From: Coprothermobacterota bacterium
GTDB lineage: Bacteria; Caldisericota; JANLFM01
Assembly: GCA_026389415.1 (NCBI GenBank)
Contig: JAPLHX010000131.1
Coordinates: forward strand, 1 to 6,346
Reading direction: 5' to 3'
DNA length: 6,346 nt
The notes under the pieces are model-generated. The model searched no databases. It was not told the DNA's origin and worked only from the letters and a program-made list of their open reading frames with translations. Made by a program: the position numbers and the translations under genes. Shown in pieces: positions 1 to 6,201 of the stretch (its first letter is position 1; the number at the start of each line of letters is the position of its first letter).

Positions 1-16
1 AGCGAGGTGAATCCGG

Positions 17-53
17 CCTGTGGCTTTCTGGCATGAAAGGACGAACGGCCAGA
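17..53 (+). repeat. 37-bp direct repeat, copy 1
   Basis: This segment begins CCTGTGGCTTTCTGGCATG and ends ACGAACGGCCAGA. It is identical over all 37 bases to 195-231. It forms the middle (loop) part of the first REP-like block. In block 1 the sequence then diverges, with about 52 unrelated bases (54-105) before the right arm resumes. Confidence 0.9.
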
Positions 54-73
54 TTCCTTCGTCGCGGAGTTTA

Positions 74-112
74 CCCTTGAGCGAAGCGAAGGGTTCGAGG
101 ACAGGCCTTCGC
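74..112. repeat. Small hairpin plus an inverted copy of a block 3 segment
   Basis: CCCTT (74-78) and AAGGG (89-93) can pair across a ten-base loop. Next to it, 94-112 is the reverse complement of 312-330 with two mismatches in 19 bases (GAGGACAGG / CCTGTCCTC core). This segment of block 1 is therefore present in opposite orientation in block 3, which fits repeated insertion or inversion of short palindromic elements. Confidence 0.7.
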
Positions 113-194
113 AAAGACGGCTCAGGGTGACAAGGAGGGTGACGGCACGGGGTGACGGGAGGGATTGTCGTCCTGAGCGCAACGAAGGATCTTG

Positions 195-231
195 CCTGTG
201 GCTTTCTGGCATGAAAGGACGAACGGCCAGA
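195..231 (+). repeat. 37-bp direct repeat, copy 2
   Basis: Identical to 17-53. A third, diverged copy is in block 3, where only AGGACGAACGGCCAGA (368-383) and the following CCCTTCGCA are kept. From 216 the second block matches the third through the right arm, which shows the blocks arose by duplication. Confidence 0.9.
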
Positions 232-436
232 CCCTTCGCAAAGACGGCTCAGGGTGACAAGAGGGGTGGACGGCTCAGGGTGACAAAGAGAGATTGTCAT
301 GCTGAGCGTCAGCGAAGCCCTGTCCTCGAGCAGAGCGAAGGAATCTTGCAGTTGCCTTTTGGTATGTAGGACGAACGGCCAGACCCTTCGCAGAGACGGC
401 TCAGGGTGACAAAGAGATGGACGGCTCAGGGGGACA

Positions 437-650
437 AAAAAGGCTCAAGGCTGGATCCTTCAGCGCTGCGCGCTTCAATGCTAAAAGCAAGACCTGACCC
501 CGAGGACATGCCGTTGAAGCCAAGCAAACTTGATAGCCGGGCCGGTTAGGCTGAAGCGTCCCAGAAAGGTTTCCGCTGCTTGCTAATTAACATGGAGACA
601 GAGACGCGATTTTCGCTTTGATGCAATAATGATGAAATGTTGGGTTGGGC
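437..650. other. Unique intergenic leader
   Basis: The repeats stop near 436. The rest, up to the start of the J-domain gene, contains no convincing open frame, tRNA or rRNA. Base composition shifts to AT-rich from about 580, as in the gene that follows. Apart from a weak extended -10 promoter candidate near 622-630, I see nothing definite here. Confidence 0.5.
622..630 (+). promoter_or_regulatory. Weak extended -10 promoter candidate
   Basis: TGCAATAAT resembles an extended -10 box (TGnTATAAT) with one mismatch. It lies 20 bases upstream of the ATG at 651. No convincing -35 box is found at the usual distance, and the implied leader would be only about 14 bases. This is a tentative call. Confidence 0.25.
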
Positions 651-1880
651 ATGAGTACACTTTGTCGAATTGGCTACCATAGTTGGCGGAAAGAGCAATT
701 AGGACCGTGTTACTTTCAGCAAGTTTGCAGACGATGCGGCAAAGTGCAGGGGCCTGCAAAAGAGCAGCACGATTGGCAAACCATGCAAATAGGGTCCTGT
801 TCCTCTCAGGAAGTTTGCAAACGATGCGGCAAGGTGGATAGCCAGGTACAAGAACAACACGATTGGCATTGGATATTCACTGAGAAAAACTCTTTTGTCC
901 GCAGAATGATCTGCCAGAGATGTGACAAAGTAGCCGATGCGATCGATTCGAGCTATCTGTGGCCTTCCCTGGGAGATGAAGCAAGGATGCGCCTCTACCT
1001 TGAATTGCAGGACGCCGTTCAGCAATTGGCGGAAGCGCAAAAGCTTTGGGTGATTACAAGCTACACTCCTACTTTCCTCAGAATTAACAAGTCGCAAATT
1101 ACGGCGGTCCAACGTCTGCCCGCAACCATCGCCACAAAAACCCTAAAGGGAAGCAATATTCCAATTCATTCGATTTCAATAGCCTTGAAAACAATCTGTT
1201 TCTATCCGGATAAAGTGGAGCTGAATATGAGAAACCATGTTCAAAACAGAGGGTTTGGCTGGGCCTTCTTTTTCAGCAAGTCCACAACTACCGCCGATGT
1301 ATGGAGGGAGAATATCCGCTTTTATCCGAATGTGAAAATTGACTTGAAGACCTTGGACTATCTGGAGCAAGAAGCAGTTCCTGCTGATTCTGAAATCTTG
1401 CGTACAACCTGGTTGTATTCTCGCAAGGATGGCGGCCCTGACTTGCGTCATTCGAAGAATAGACAGGTCCCTATCGTCAAGTACGGCTGGATTGGGATTT
1501 CACTGGGAGATGGGTCTGACCTTACGCTTCTGGTTTCCAAATACGGGGCTGCCCTCTCTCTGGCGCAGGCGCTAGAGAACTACATCAGTTCTGATGAACA
1601 AACGAGGGACGCGGAAAGAGACGCTGGAGAGGACTTCCGGCAAACTTCCAGGGAATCTCAACCTACGAGCAACGTCGATGAAAAGAGAGGTGCGTATGAA
1701 ATTCTAGGTCTTGGGCCTGGGGCCTCTCTTAATGAAATAGTCAGAGCCTATCGGAAATTGGTTCAGGAGTATCATCCTGACAAAGTAGCGCACCTGGCGC
1801 CGGAATTTCGTGACTTAGCCGAGCGCCGAATGAAGGAAATCAATGAGGCTTACGAGGATACAAAAAACAAATTTCAATAG
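651..1880 (+). CDS. Zinc-ribbon-repeat protein with C-terminal J domain
   Basis: This encodes a 409-residue, probably cytoplasmic protein with no signal peptide or membrane segment. Residues 1-94 hold a Cys/His repeat of about 30 residues: HxW at 10, 40 and 70, and CxRCGKV-like pairs at C26/C29, C56/C59 and C88/C91, plus C5, C20 and C50. These probably bind zinc. The start (LCRIGYHSW..CRRCG) resembles short phage-type zinc-ribbon proteins. Residues about 130-330 form an unassigned region with RKDGGPD at 258-264, then NRQVPIVKYG. I recall similar segments in uncharacterised bacterial proteins but cannot name a family. Residues 346-409 are a J domain: AYRKLVQEYHPDK with HPD at 375-377, the motif that stimulates Hsp70 ATPase, and a final helix ERRMKEINEAY. 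No DnaJ G/F-rich or substrate-binding part is present, so this is a class C J protein, probably recruiting DnaK to a target. The ATG at 651 is preferred over the in-frame TTG at 645; neither has a strong Shine-Dalgarno. The gene is AT-richer than its neighbours (25 of 60 G+C at 1201-1260, against 40 of 60 at 3241-3300), suggesting transfer. Confidence 0.85.
   Translation: MSTLCRIGYHSWRKEQLGPCYFQQVCRRCGKVQGPAKEQHDWQTMQIGSCSSQEVCKRCGKVDSQVQEQHDWHWIFTEKNSFVRRMICQRCDKVADAIDSSYLWPSLGDEARMRLYLELQDAVQQLAEAQKLWVITSYTPTFLRINKSQITAVQRLPATIATKTLKGSNIPIHSISIALKTICFYPDKVELNMRNHVQNRGFGWAFFFSKSTTTADVWRENIRFYPNVKIDLKTLDYLEQEAVPADSEILRTTWLYSRKDGGPDLRHSKNRQVPIVKYGWIGISLGDGSDLTLLVSKYGAALSLAQALENYISSDEQTRDAERDAGEDFRQTSRESQPTSNVDEKRGAYEILGLGPGASLNEIVRAYRKLVQEYHPDKVAHLAPEFRDLAERRMKEINEAYEDTKNKFQ
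678..868 (+). repeat. 90-bp internal tandem duplication coding the zinc-ribbon units
   Basis: Bases 721-778 and 811-868 match at about 46 of 58 positions with an offset of exactly 90 bases (30 codons). The best-kept parts encode VC(R/K)RCGK and EQHDW. The repeat is visible in DNA as well as protein, which points to fairly recent tandem duplication. A third unit (residues 70-94) is diverged and lacks the Cys at the place of C20 and C50. Confidence 0.8.
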
Positions 1881-1915
1881 TGCTTTTCGCTCCGTGGCTT
1901 GAACAGATCATTGGT

Positions 1916-1945
1916 CCTGGGCTCGAGCAGTTGCCCTGGTTTTTT
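1916..1945 (+). terminator. Candidate intrinsic terminator of the J-protein gene
   Basis: CC-T-GGGC (1916-1922) pairs with GCCC-T-GG (1933-1939) apart from one T-T mismatch, across a ten-base loop. Six T follow directly (1940-1945). It lies 36 bases after the stop codon at 1880. The stem is short, so strength is uncertain. Confidence 0.5.
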
Positions 1946-2157
1946 GGTGGCCGCGGCAGTCCGCCCACATAACCCAGCAGATCCAAGCCTTCTTCAGCCC
2001 GGCGCCCTACCGGCTGGTTTTGTAAAGTTTCCGCCGCCCGGAATTAGCACCGCACCCCGGAAAACGCTTGCCGGCCGCCATGGAGCATAAAGCCGACGGA
2101 ATCGCGTCAGCTCCGGGCAATCGGGCTGATGCAGGCTTGGTTTGGGCACCCGGCTAC

Positions 2158-2186
2158 TTCCCCGTTGCGTCGAGGAGGTTTATAAT
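2158..2186 (+). promoter_or_regulatory. Possible sigma-70-type promoter for the kinase operon
   Basis: TATAAT at 2181-2186 is an exact -10 box. The hexamer 17 bases upstream, TTCCCC at 2158-2163, is a poor -35 match (three of six). Transcription would start near 2193 and give a leader of about 120 bases. The exact -10 is the only strong part. Confidence 0.35.
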
Positions 2187-2314
2187 CGGTCCCAAGGCAA
2201 GGCGTAGCACATTGTTGAGGGCGTGGCAATAAACTCTTTGCCGCAAGCGCGTAGCCATAAGGGGGCACAGCCCAAAGCGCCGAGAAAGAGGCAGATGACG
2301 CAGGAGAACATCGA

Positions 2315-4648
2315 ATGACCAAAGTGGTGGACGGAAGCCGCTCCAGCTCTATCTTGAACAAACCCGGAACACCGGCGGCAACCGGCAGGGACAGTCAACG
2401 GGAATCGGCCGATCTGCCAATCCCCCTCGACCCGGAGTTTTTGGGTGTTTGTCTGTACCGTCTGGACCCTTCAAACGATCGAGCGTACGTCTTCCATCCC
2501 TGCTCGAGCTTCCTGCGCTCCCTGGGCTACCCGCGGGCCCGGCTCCAGGATCCCCACTTTTGGCCGACCCTCATTCATCCTGAGGACCGACCCGTAATGG
2601 TGGAGGCCAACGAACGTCTTCTGCGCGGAGAGAAAAGCTTCTGCCAGTACCGAATCCTGACGCAGGAGGGAAAGTTTCGCTGGGTCTCCGACAAGGCAAG
2701 ACCCATCATCGAGAATGGCCTGGTCTCGCAAATCGAAGGAATTGTCCAGGATATCACCTCGGACATCGAGAGCAAGGAACGCCTCTCCCGCCAATATCGG
2801 CAGCTTTCCTTAGAGCTGCAGCAAAATAAGGTTACCCTGCGCGCGATTTTCGACGCGACGCCGGACATGATCGTCCTCATCGATCCGGCAGGGGTCATCC
2901 TGGATGCCAACCGCGCAGCATATCGCTTCCTCGGGAAAAAGCCCGAGCAAGTCCTGGGGCGGAATAGCCGGGAGCTTCTTTTGGCGCTGCTGCCAGAATC
3001 CCGTATCAGGATGGTGGAACAGGTCGCCCGGCGCCGCCATCCCATGGCCTTCGAAGACCGGATTGGGGACCACCAGGTTGAATATCGCCTCTTCCCGGTC
3101 ATCGACCAGAGCGCGCAGACGAATCAACTGGCCATCTTCGCCCGCGACATCACCGCCCAGCGCTTGCTCGAAAAGGCCTTGCAGCACAGCCAGGCTCGGC
3201 TGAAGCACATCACCGAAAGCATGTGGGATCTGGTGGGGGAGACCGATCAAGAGGGTCGCCTGGTCTACGCCAGCCCCGGGTTCCATCGTGTCCTGGGCCA
3301 TTTCCCGGAAGAGCTGCTCGGGAAACCATGGTTGGACCTGGTCCACCGCGAAGATCGAGCGACGGCTATCACTGCCTTTCTTGGGGCGCCCGCACAGGAA
3401 GGGGCCACGCGCCTGGAGTCGCGGATTCTCCACGCAGACGGACACCTCGTCTGGATGGACGTGATGGTGCGCCCACTGCGGGAAGAAGGGCAAGAGGCCC
3501 AGGGCTTCATCCTCAGCCTGTGGGAAACCAGTGAGCGCAAGCGAATCGAAGACGAGAACAATCGCCTAAAAGAGGAGAGCCTGCTCTACCTGCTGCAGGA
3601 ATCCAGCGAGTGTGTCGGTCTGGTTCAGAACGGAAAACTGATCCTGGCCAACCCCACATTCGCCCGTCTGCTGGGGGAGAAGAGCCCGGGGGCGTTGCTG
3701 GGGCGGGAGTTCCTGGACTTCGTGGCCGGGGGGGACCGGAAAAGGGTGGACAGTATTATGCGAAGGATTCAGAACCACTCCACCACAATGCTGGAACGCC
3801 TGGAGCTGACCATGCTACGAACCGATGGCATGGAGGCATCGATCGAGTGCTCTTTTTATGGGATGGAGTACAGGCAGGCTCGCTGCCTGCTGATCCGAGG
3901 GTTAGACATCAGCGCCCGGCGGAGGGCGGAGCAGACACTGAAGCGGGAAGTCGCCAAGAAGATCACCAGCGAGCTGGCCTCGGGGGTCGCGCACGAGATC
4001 CGCAACCCGCTGTTCATCATCTCGCTTTCGGTTCAAGCCATCGAGAAGAGACTGCCCGCCAACGATCCCCAGCGCAGGCTGACAAGAGCCATTTTGGACA
4101 AAGTGCACAAACTGGACAAGGTCACCGCCGGCCTGGTCCGCTTGGGCAAGTACGATGAGTTGAACATGGTCAGCGCAAGCTTGCGCAATCGCGTGGACTT
4201 GACCTTGATTTTGGTCCGGGCTTCGGCCAGAGCCAAGCGAGTAAAGATTGTGCGGCGCCATACTCCCCGGTTACCGCGGGCATGGATCGACCCGGAGGCG
4301 ATGGATGCCGTCCTGGCCAACCTGTTTACCAATGCCATGGAAGCCATGACCAGGGGTGGCGTGCTGACGGTGGAAACCGCTTTCGACCAGGAAACCGGGG
4401 AGCTCCTGGTGCGTATCCAAGACACGGGGAACGGCATCCGGAAATCGATCCGGGAGAAGGTCTTCGACCCCTTCTTCACTACCAAGGAGACGGGCTCGGG
4501 AATCGGTCTGGTTTTTTGCAAACGAATCGTCGAGGAGCATGGGGGGCGGCTGACCTTTGAAAGTAAAACCGGGGGAGCACACCGCGGGACCACCTTCCAA
4601 ATCACCCTACCCGCTTCCCGGCAAAGCAACGGGAGAGGGAAACGATGA
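2315..4648 (+). CDS. Soluble multi-PAS sensor histidine kinase (NtrB/HPK4-like)
   Basis: This 777-residue kinase should autophosphorylate on His and pass the phosphate to the partner regulator encoded next. Four PAS-like domains are seen at about 42-150 (WPTLIHPEDR, FRWVSDKARP, VQDITSDIE), 175-280 (IFDATPDMIVLIDPAG, DITAQRLLE), 298-410 (VHREDR, HADGHLVWMDV, WETSERKR) and 426-533 (LANPTFARLLG, LDISARRRAE). The HisKA dimerisation helix has H560 in GVAHEIRNPL. The ATPase domain has the N-box NLFTNAMEAM (N673), G1 DTGNG (703-707), FDPFFTTK (717-724) and G2 GSGIGL (727-732), so all catalytic boxes are intact. No hydrophobic segment or signal peptide is visible, so sensing should be cytoplasmic. 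I see no LOV cysteine motif or clear haem ligand; the ligand is unknown. The start is set by AGGAGA (2302-2307), seven bases before ATG. The gene overlaps the regulator by ATGA, implying translational coupling. It has no receiver domain of its own. Confidence 0.95.
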   Translation: MTKVVDGSRSSSILNKPGTPAATGRDSQRESADLPIPLDPEFLGVCLYRLDPSNDRAYVFHPCSSFLRSLGYPRARLQDPHFWPTLIHPEDRPVMVEANERLLRGEKSFCQYRILTQEGKFRWVSDKARPIIENGLVSQIEGIVQDITSDIESKERLSRQYRQLSLELQQNKVTLRAIFDATPDMIVLIDPAGVILDANRAAYRFLGKKPEQVLGRNSRELLLALLPESRIRMVEQVARRRHPMAFEDRIGDHQVEYRLFPVIDQSAQTNQLAIFARDITAQRLLEKALQHSQARLKHITESMWDLVGETDQEGRLVYASPGFHRVLGHFPEELLGKPWLDLVHREDRATAITAFLGAPAQEGATRLESRILHADGHLVWMDVMVRPLREEGQEAQGFILSLWETSERKRIEDENNRLKEESLLYLLQESSECVGLVQNGKLILANPTFARLLGEKSPGALLGREFLDFVAGGDRKRVDSIMRRIQNHSTTMLERLELTMLRTDGMEASIECSFYGMEYRQARCLLIRGLDISARRRAEQTLKREVAKKITSELASGVAHEIRNPLFIISLSVQAIEKRLPANDPQRRLTRAILDKVHKLDKVTAGLVRLGKYDELNMVSASLRNRVDLTLILVRASARAKRVKIVRRHTPRLPRAWIDPEAMDAVLANLFTNAMEAMTRGGVLTVETAFDQETGELLVRIQDTGNGIRKSIREKVFDPFFTTKETGSGIGLVFCKRIVEEHGGRLTFESKTGGAHRGTTFQITLPASRQSNGRGKR

Positions 4649-5979
4649 ACGAGCAAGCCCGGATCTTGGTGATCGACGATGACCCGGCGATGGCTGTGCT
4701 CTTCGGCCGTCTGCTGGGCGAGCGCTTCCGTGTGACCGGCGCTAAAAATGGGAAAAATGGCCTGCATAAAGCGGAAAGCGATCCTCCTGACCTGATTTTC
4801 CTCGACCTTCGCCTGCCGGACCTGGATGGAGTGGAAGTGCTGCGCCGCCTGCGGGCCTTCGACGCCGTCGTCCCGGTGATCGCCCTCACCGGATTCGAGT
4901 CGGTGGAGACTGCGGTGCAGATGATGAAGTTGGGAGCGTATGACTACGTCCCCAAGCCACTCCCAGTCGGTCGCTTGCAGATCATCGTCGAGCATGCCCT
5001 GGAAAAATCGGCCTTGGAAAGAGAAATCCGCAACCTGAAGCGCACACACGGGATTGAAGGGATCGTCGGGGTGAGCCCGCAGATGGAGGCGCTGCGCCAG
5101 CGAATCCGCAAAGCCGCCCCCTATGACCTGGCAATCCTTATCATCGGCGAAAGCGGCACCGGCAAGGAACTGGTGGCCAGAGCGATCCATCACCTTTCTC
5201 CCCGCCGGGAAGGCCCTTTCATCGCCATCGACTGCAACGCCTTGCCCGAGACCCTCTTCGAGTCGGAGTTGTTCGGCTACGAGAAAGGCGCCTTCACCGG
5301 GGCGGACCAACGCAAGGCCGGCCGCTTCGAATTGGCTTCCGGGGGAACGCTCTTCCTGGATGAGATCAGCAATCTCCCCTTGAACATGCAAGCCAAGTTG
5401 CTGCGTGTTCTCCAGGATAAGGTCGTCGAACGGCTCGGCGGGCACACGCCTTTTCAGGTGGACGTACGCATCGTCACCGCCACCAACGCTGACCTGGAAC
5501 AGGCGATGCGCCAAGGGTGTTTTCGCGAGGACCTCTACTTTCGAATCCAAACCTTCCCGATTACCATCCCCCCTCTGCGCGACCGCAACCAAGACATCCC
5601 GCTTTTAGCCAGCTATTTCCTGGATCGCTACCGCAGGGAATTCGACAAACCGGTGGAGCGGATTCACCCGGAGGCGATGGACAGGCTGCAACGTTACCAT
5701 TGGCCGGGCAACGTCCGCGAGCTGGAGAACGTCATCAAGAGCGCTGTGATCCTGGCCGACGAAATGATCGGCGTGGAGCACCTCCCGCCCTTCGCCGACC
5801 CGGGGAGGTCGTTTGTCCCCGAAGCGAAGCTCTTGGTGGAGGTAGAGCGGGAGGCGATCCGGCAGGCTTTGGAGGATCATCGCTGGAACCGCAGCCGAAC
5901 TGCTGCGTCTCTCGGCATTGACGAGAAAACCCTTCGGGCCAAGATCCAGAAATACGGGCTGATCCGGACATCCCTCTAA
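4645..5979 (+). CDS. NtrC-family sigma-54-dependent response regulator
   Basis: This is a 444-residue enhancer-binding protein of the usual NtrC/AtoC/ZraR length. The receiver domain (about 5-118) has acidic residues D11-D13, phosphoacceptor D54 in FLDLRLPDLDG, T82 and K104. The AAA+ domain (about 140-375) has Walker A GESGTGKE (168-175), the sigma-54 contact loop GAFTGA (215-220), Walker B GGTLFLDE (233-240), arginine-finger region FREDLYFR (293-300) and sensor II WPGNVREL (353-360). The Fis-type helix-turn-helix is at about 400-440 (NRSRTAASLGIDEKTLRAKIQKYG). Every motif needed to remodel sigma-54 polymerase is intact. It should oligomerise on phosphorylation, bind upstream sites and hydrolyse ATP. 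ATG overlaps the kinase stop (ATGA), with GGGAGAGGGA (4631-4640) as ribosome site. The likely target is the consensus -24/-12 promoter at 6123-6138; the target is inferred, the family is certain. Confidence 0.97.
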   Translation: MNEQARILVIDDDPAMAVLFGRLLGERFRVTGAKNGKNGLHKAESDPPDLIFLDLRLPDLDGVEVLRRLRAFDAVVPVIALTGFESVETAVQMMKLGAYDYVPKPLPVGRLQIIVEHALEKSALEREIRNLKRTHGIEGIVGVSPQMEALRQRIRKAAPYDLAILIIGESGTGKELVARAIHHLSPRREGPFIAIDCNALPETLFESELFGYEKGAFTGADQRKAGRFELASGGTLFLDEISNLPLNMQAKLLRVLQDKVVERLGGHTPFQVDVRIVTATNADLEQAMRQGCFREDLYFRIQTFPITIPPLRDRNQDIPLLASYFLDRYRREFDKPVERIHPEAMDRLQRYHWPGNVRELENVIKSAVILADEMIGVEHLPPFADPGRSFVPEAKLLVEVEREAIRQALEDHRWNRSRTAASLGIDEKTLRAKIQKYGLIRTSL

Positions 5980-6009
5980 TCCGGACATCCCTCTAATCCG
6001 GGCATTTTA
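5962..6009. repeat. 17-bp tandem repeat across the regulator stop codon
   Basis: ATCCGGACATCCCTCTA occurs at 5962-5978 and again, identical, at 5979-5995. A third, partial copy starts at 5996 (ATCCGGGCAT). The first copy holds the last codons and stop of the regulator gene. The array lies about 140-187 bases upstream of the predicted start of the sigma-54 promoter, a normal distance for enhancer sites. TCCGGA is a palindrome. The 17-bp period puts neighbouring copies on different faces of the helix, so a plain slippage duplication remains possible. Confidence 0.85.
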
Positions 6010-6016
6010 CCCGCCC

Positions 6017-6041
6017 GCCGGGAATATTTCCCTGCTTTTTT
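6017..6041 (+). terminator. Candidate intrinsic terminator of the kinase-regulator operon
   Basis: GC-C-GGGAA (6017-6024) pairs with TTCCC-T-GC (6028-6035) apart from one C-T mismatch, around a TAT loop. Six T (6036-6041) follow directly. It is 38 bases beyond the stop at 5979 and upstream of the sigma-54 promoter, which suits an operon end. The same GGGAA-TAT-TTCCC dyad could also be a protein-binding site. Confidence 0.55.
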
Positions 6042-6068
6042 CCTCCTGGGCTGCCGCTTTATGATCGT

Positions 6069-6100
6069 GCCCTTCTTCCGTCTACCGCTCTGTGAAGGGC
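6069..6100. promoter_or_regulatory. Perfect 7-bp inverted repeat, possible regulator site
   Basis: GCCCTTC (6069-6075) and GAAGGGC (6094-6100) are exact reverse complements separated by 18 bases. The dyad lies about 49-80 bases upstream of the predicted sigma-54 transcription start and has no T run after it. A binding site for the neighbouring regulator or another factor is possible; a chance dyad cannot be excluded. Confidence 0.35.
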
Positions 6101-6122
6101 CTGACCTAGTTCACCGCTGCTT

Positions 6123-6138
6123 TGGCACCGTATTTGCT
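6123..6138 (+). promoter_or_regulatory. Sigma-54 (-24/-12) promoter
   Basis: TGGCACCGTATTTGCT matches the sigma-54 consensus TGGCAC-N5-TTGCW at every defined position, with the invariant GG and GC ten bases apart. Transcription is expected to start near 6149, about 53 bases before the receiver-domain start at 6202. The neighbouring operon encodes the type of activator such a promoter requires. A CATAAT at 6140-6145 has no matching -35, so sigma-54 is the better reading. Confidence 0.88.
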
Positions 6139-6201
6139 ACATAATCTAGGCAAGACTCAGGATCGCGATGGAAGATCGGTCGAGAGTCAGAATGGCAGAG
6201 G

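Larger units (their letters stand above)
1..436. repeat. Tandem array of degenerate REP-like inverted-repeat blocks
   Basis: Three related blocks lie end to end, about 1-163, 164-290 and 293-436. A complete block has a left arm like TTGTCNTNCTGAGCG..GAAGG (164-190, 293-316), a middle segment, and a right arm ending ACGGCTCAGGGTGACAA (117-133, 244-260, 397-413) that is roughly the reverse complement of the left arm. Blocks 2 and 3 carry an extra copy of the right-arm end (268-287, and 418-436 with one change). The first block is cut by the window edge. Similar CTGAGCG/CGCTCAG repeats are, from memory, common between genes in many environmental bacterial genomes. The 80-codon open frame at 127-369 is built entirely of these repeats and I do not call it a gene. 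The function is unknown; the structure suggests non-autonomous hairpin elements. Confidence 0.8.
1881..2314. other. Intergenic gap between the J-protein gene and the kinase operon
   Basis: This holds a candidate terminator (1916-1945) and a possible promoter (around 2158-2186). It also holds a short inverted repeat, GGCAA at 2225-2229 with TTGCC at 2238-2242, 70-90 bases ahead of the kinase start. A 63-codon open frame from a TTG at 1899 runs through the terminator. It is rich in Pro and Ala, has no recognisable domain or ribosome site, and I do not call it. No RNA gene or riboswitch could be supported. Confidence 0.5.

Noticed and set aside
127..369. 80-codon open frame in the repeat array
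   Set aside because: It consists wholly of REP-like repeats, with repeated and reversed segments in translation, and has no domain.
1..436. CRISPR array
   Set aside because: The repeats are palindromic blocks of unequal length and spacing with shared, not unique, intervening sequence.
565..592. Similarity of AGGTTTCCGCTGC..TAATTA (567-590) to AAGTTTCCGCCGC..GAATTA (2025-2046), flanking the J-protein gene as if element ends
   Set aside because: The match is short and imperfect, nearby segments agree only in the opposite orientation, and there are no target-site duplications or transposase.
1899..2090. 63-codon open frame after the J-protein gene
   Set aside because: It starts with TTG without a ribosome site, runs through a hairpin/T-run terminator, and has a low-complexity composition.
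2224..2241. Possible sigma-54 promoter TGGCA..TTTGC ahead of the kinase
   Set aside because: The GG and GC dinucleotides are 13 bases apart rather than 10, which sigma-54 does not tolerate.
2241..2256. Minus-strand -24/-12-like sequence TGGCTACGCGCTTGCG
   Set aside because: The GG/GC spacing is right, but three other consensus positions differ and it points away from the operon toward a region without a minus-strand gene.
2262..2314. Resemblance to the first half of a GEMM (cyclic di-GMP) riboswitch (GCACAG..AAAG..GACGCA)
   Set aside because: The core GGGCAAACC is absent and the second helix would have to lie inside the kinase coding region. It is a chance likeness.
4033..5592. Long antisense open frame of 519 codons across the kinase and regulator genes
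   Set aside because: It lies opposite two genes with intact, recognisable domain motifs and spans their junction. It has no recognisable domain. Such shadows are usual in GC-rich coding DNA.
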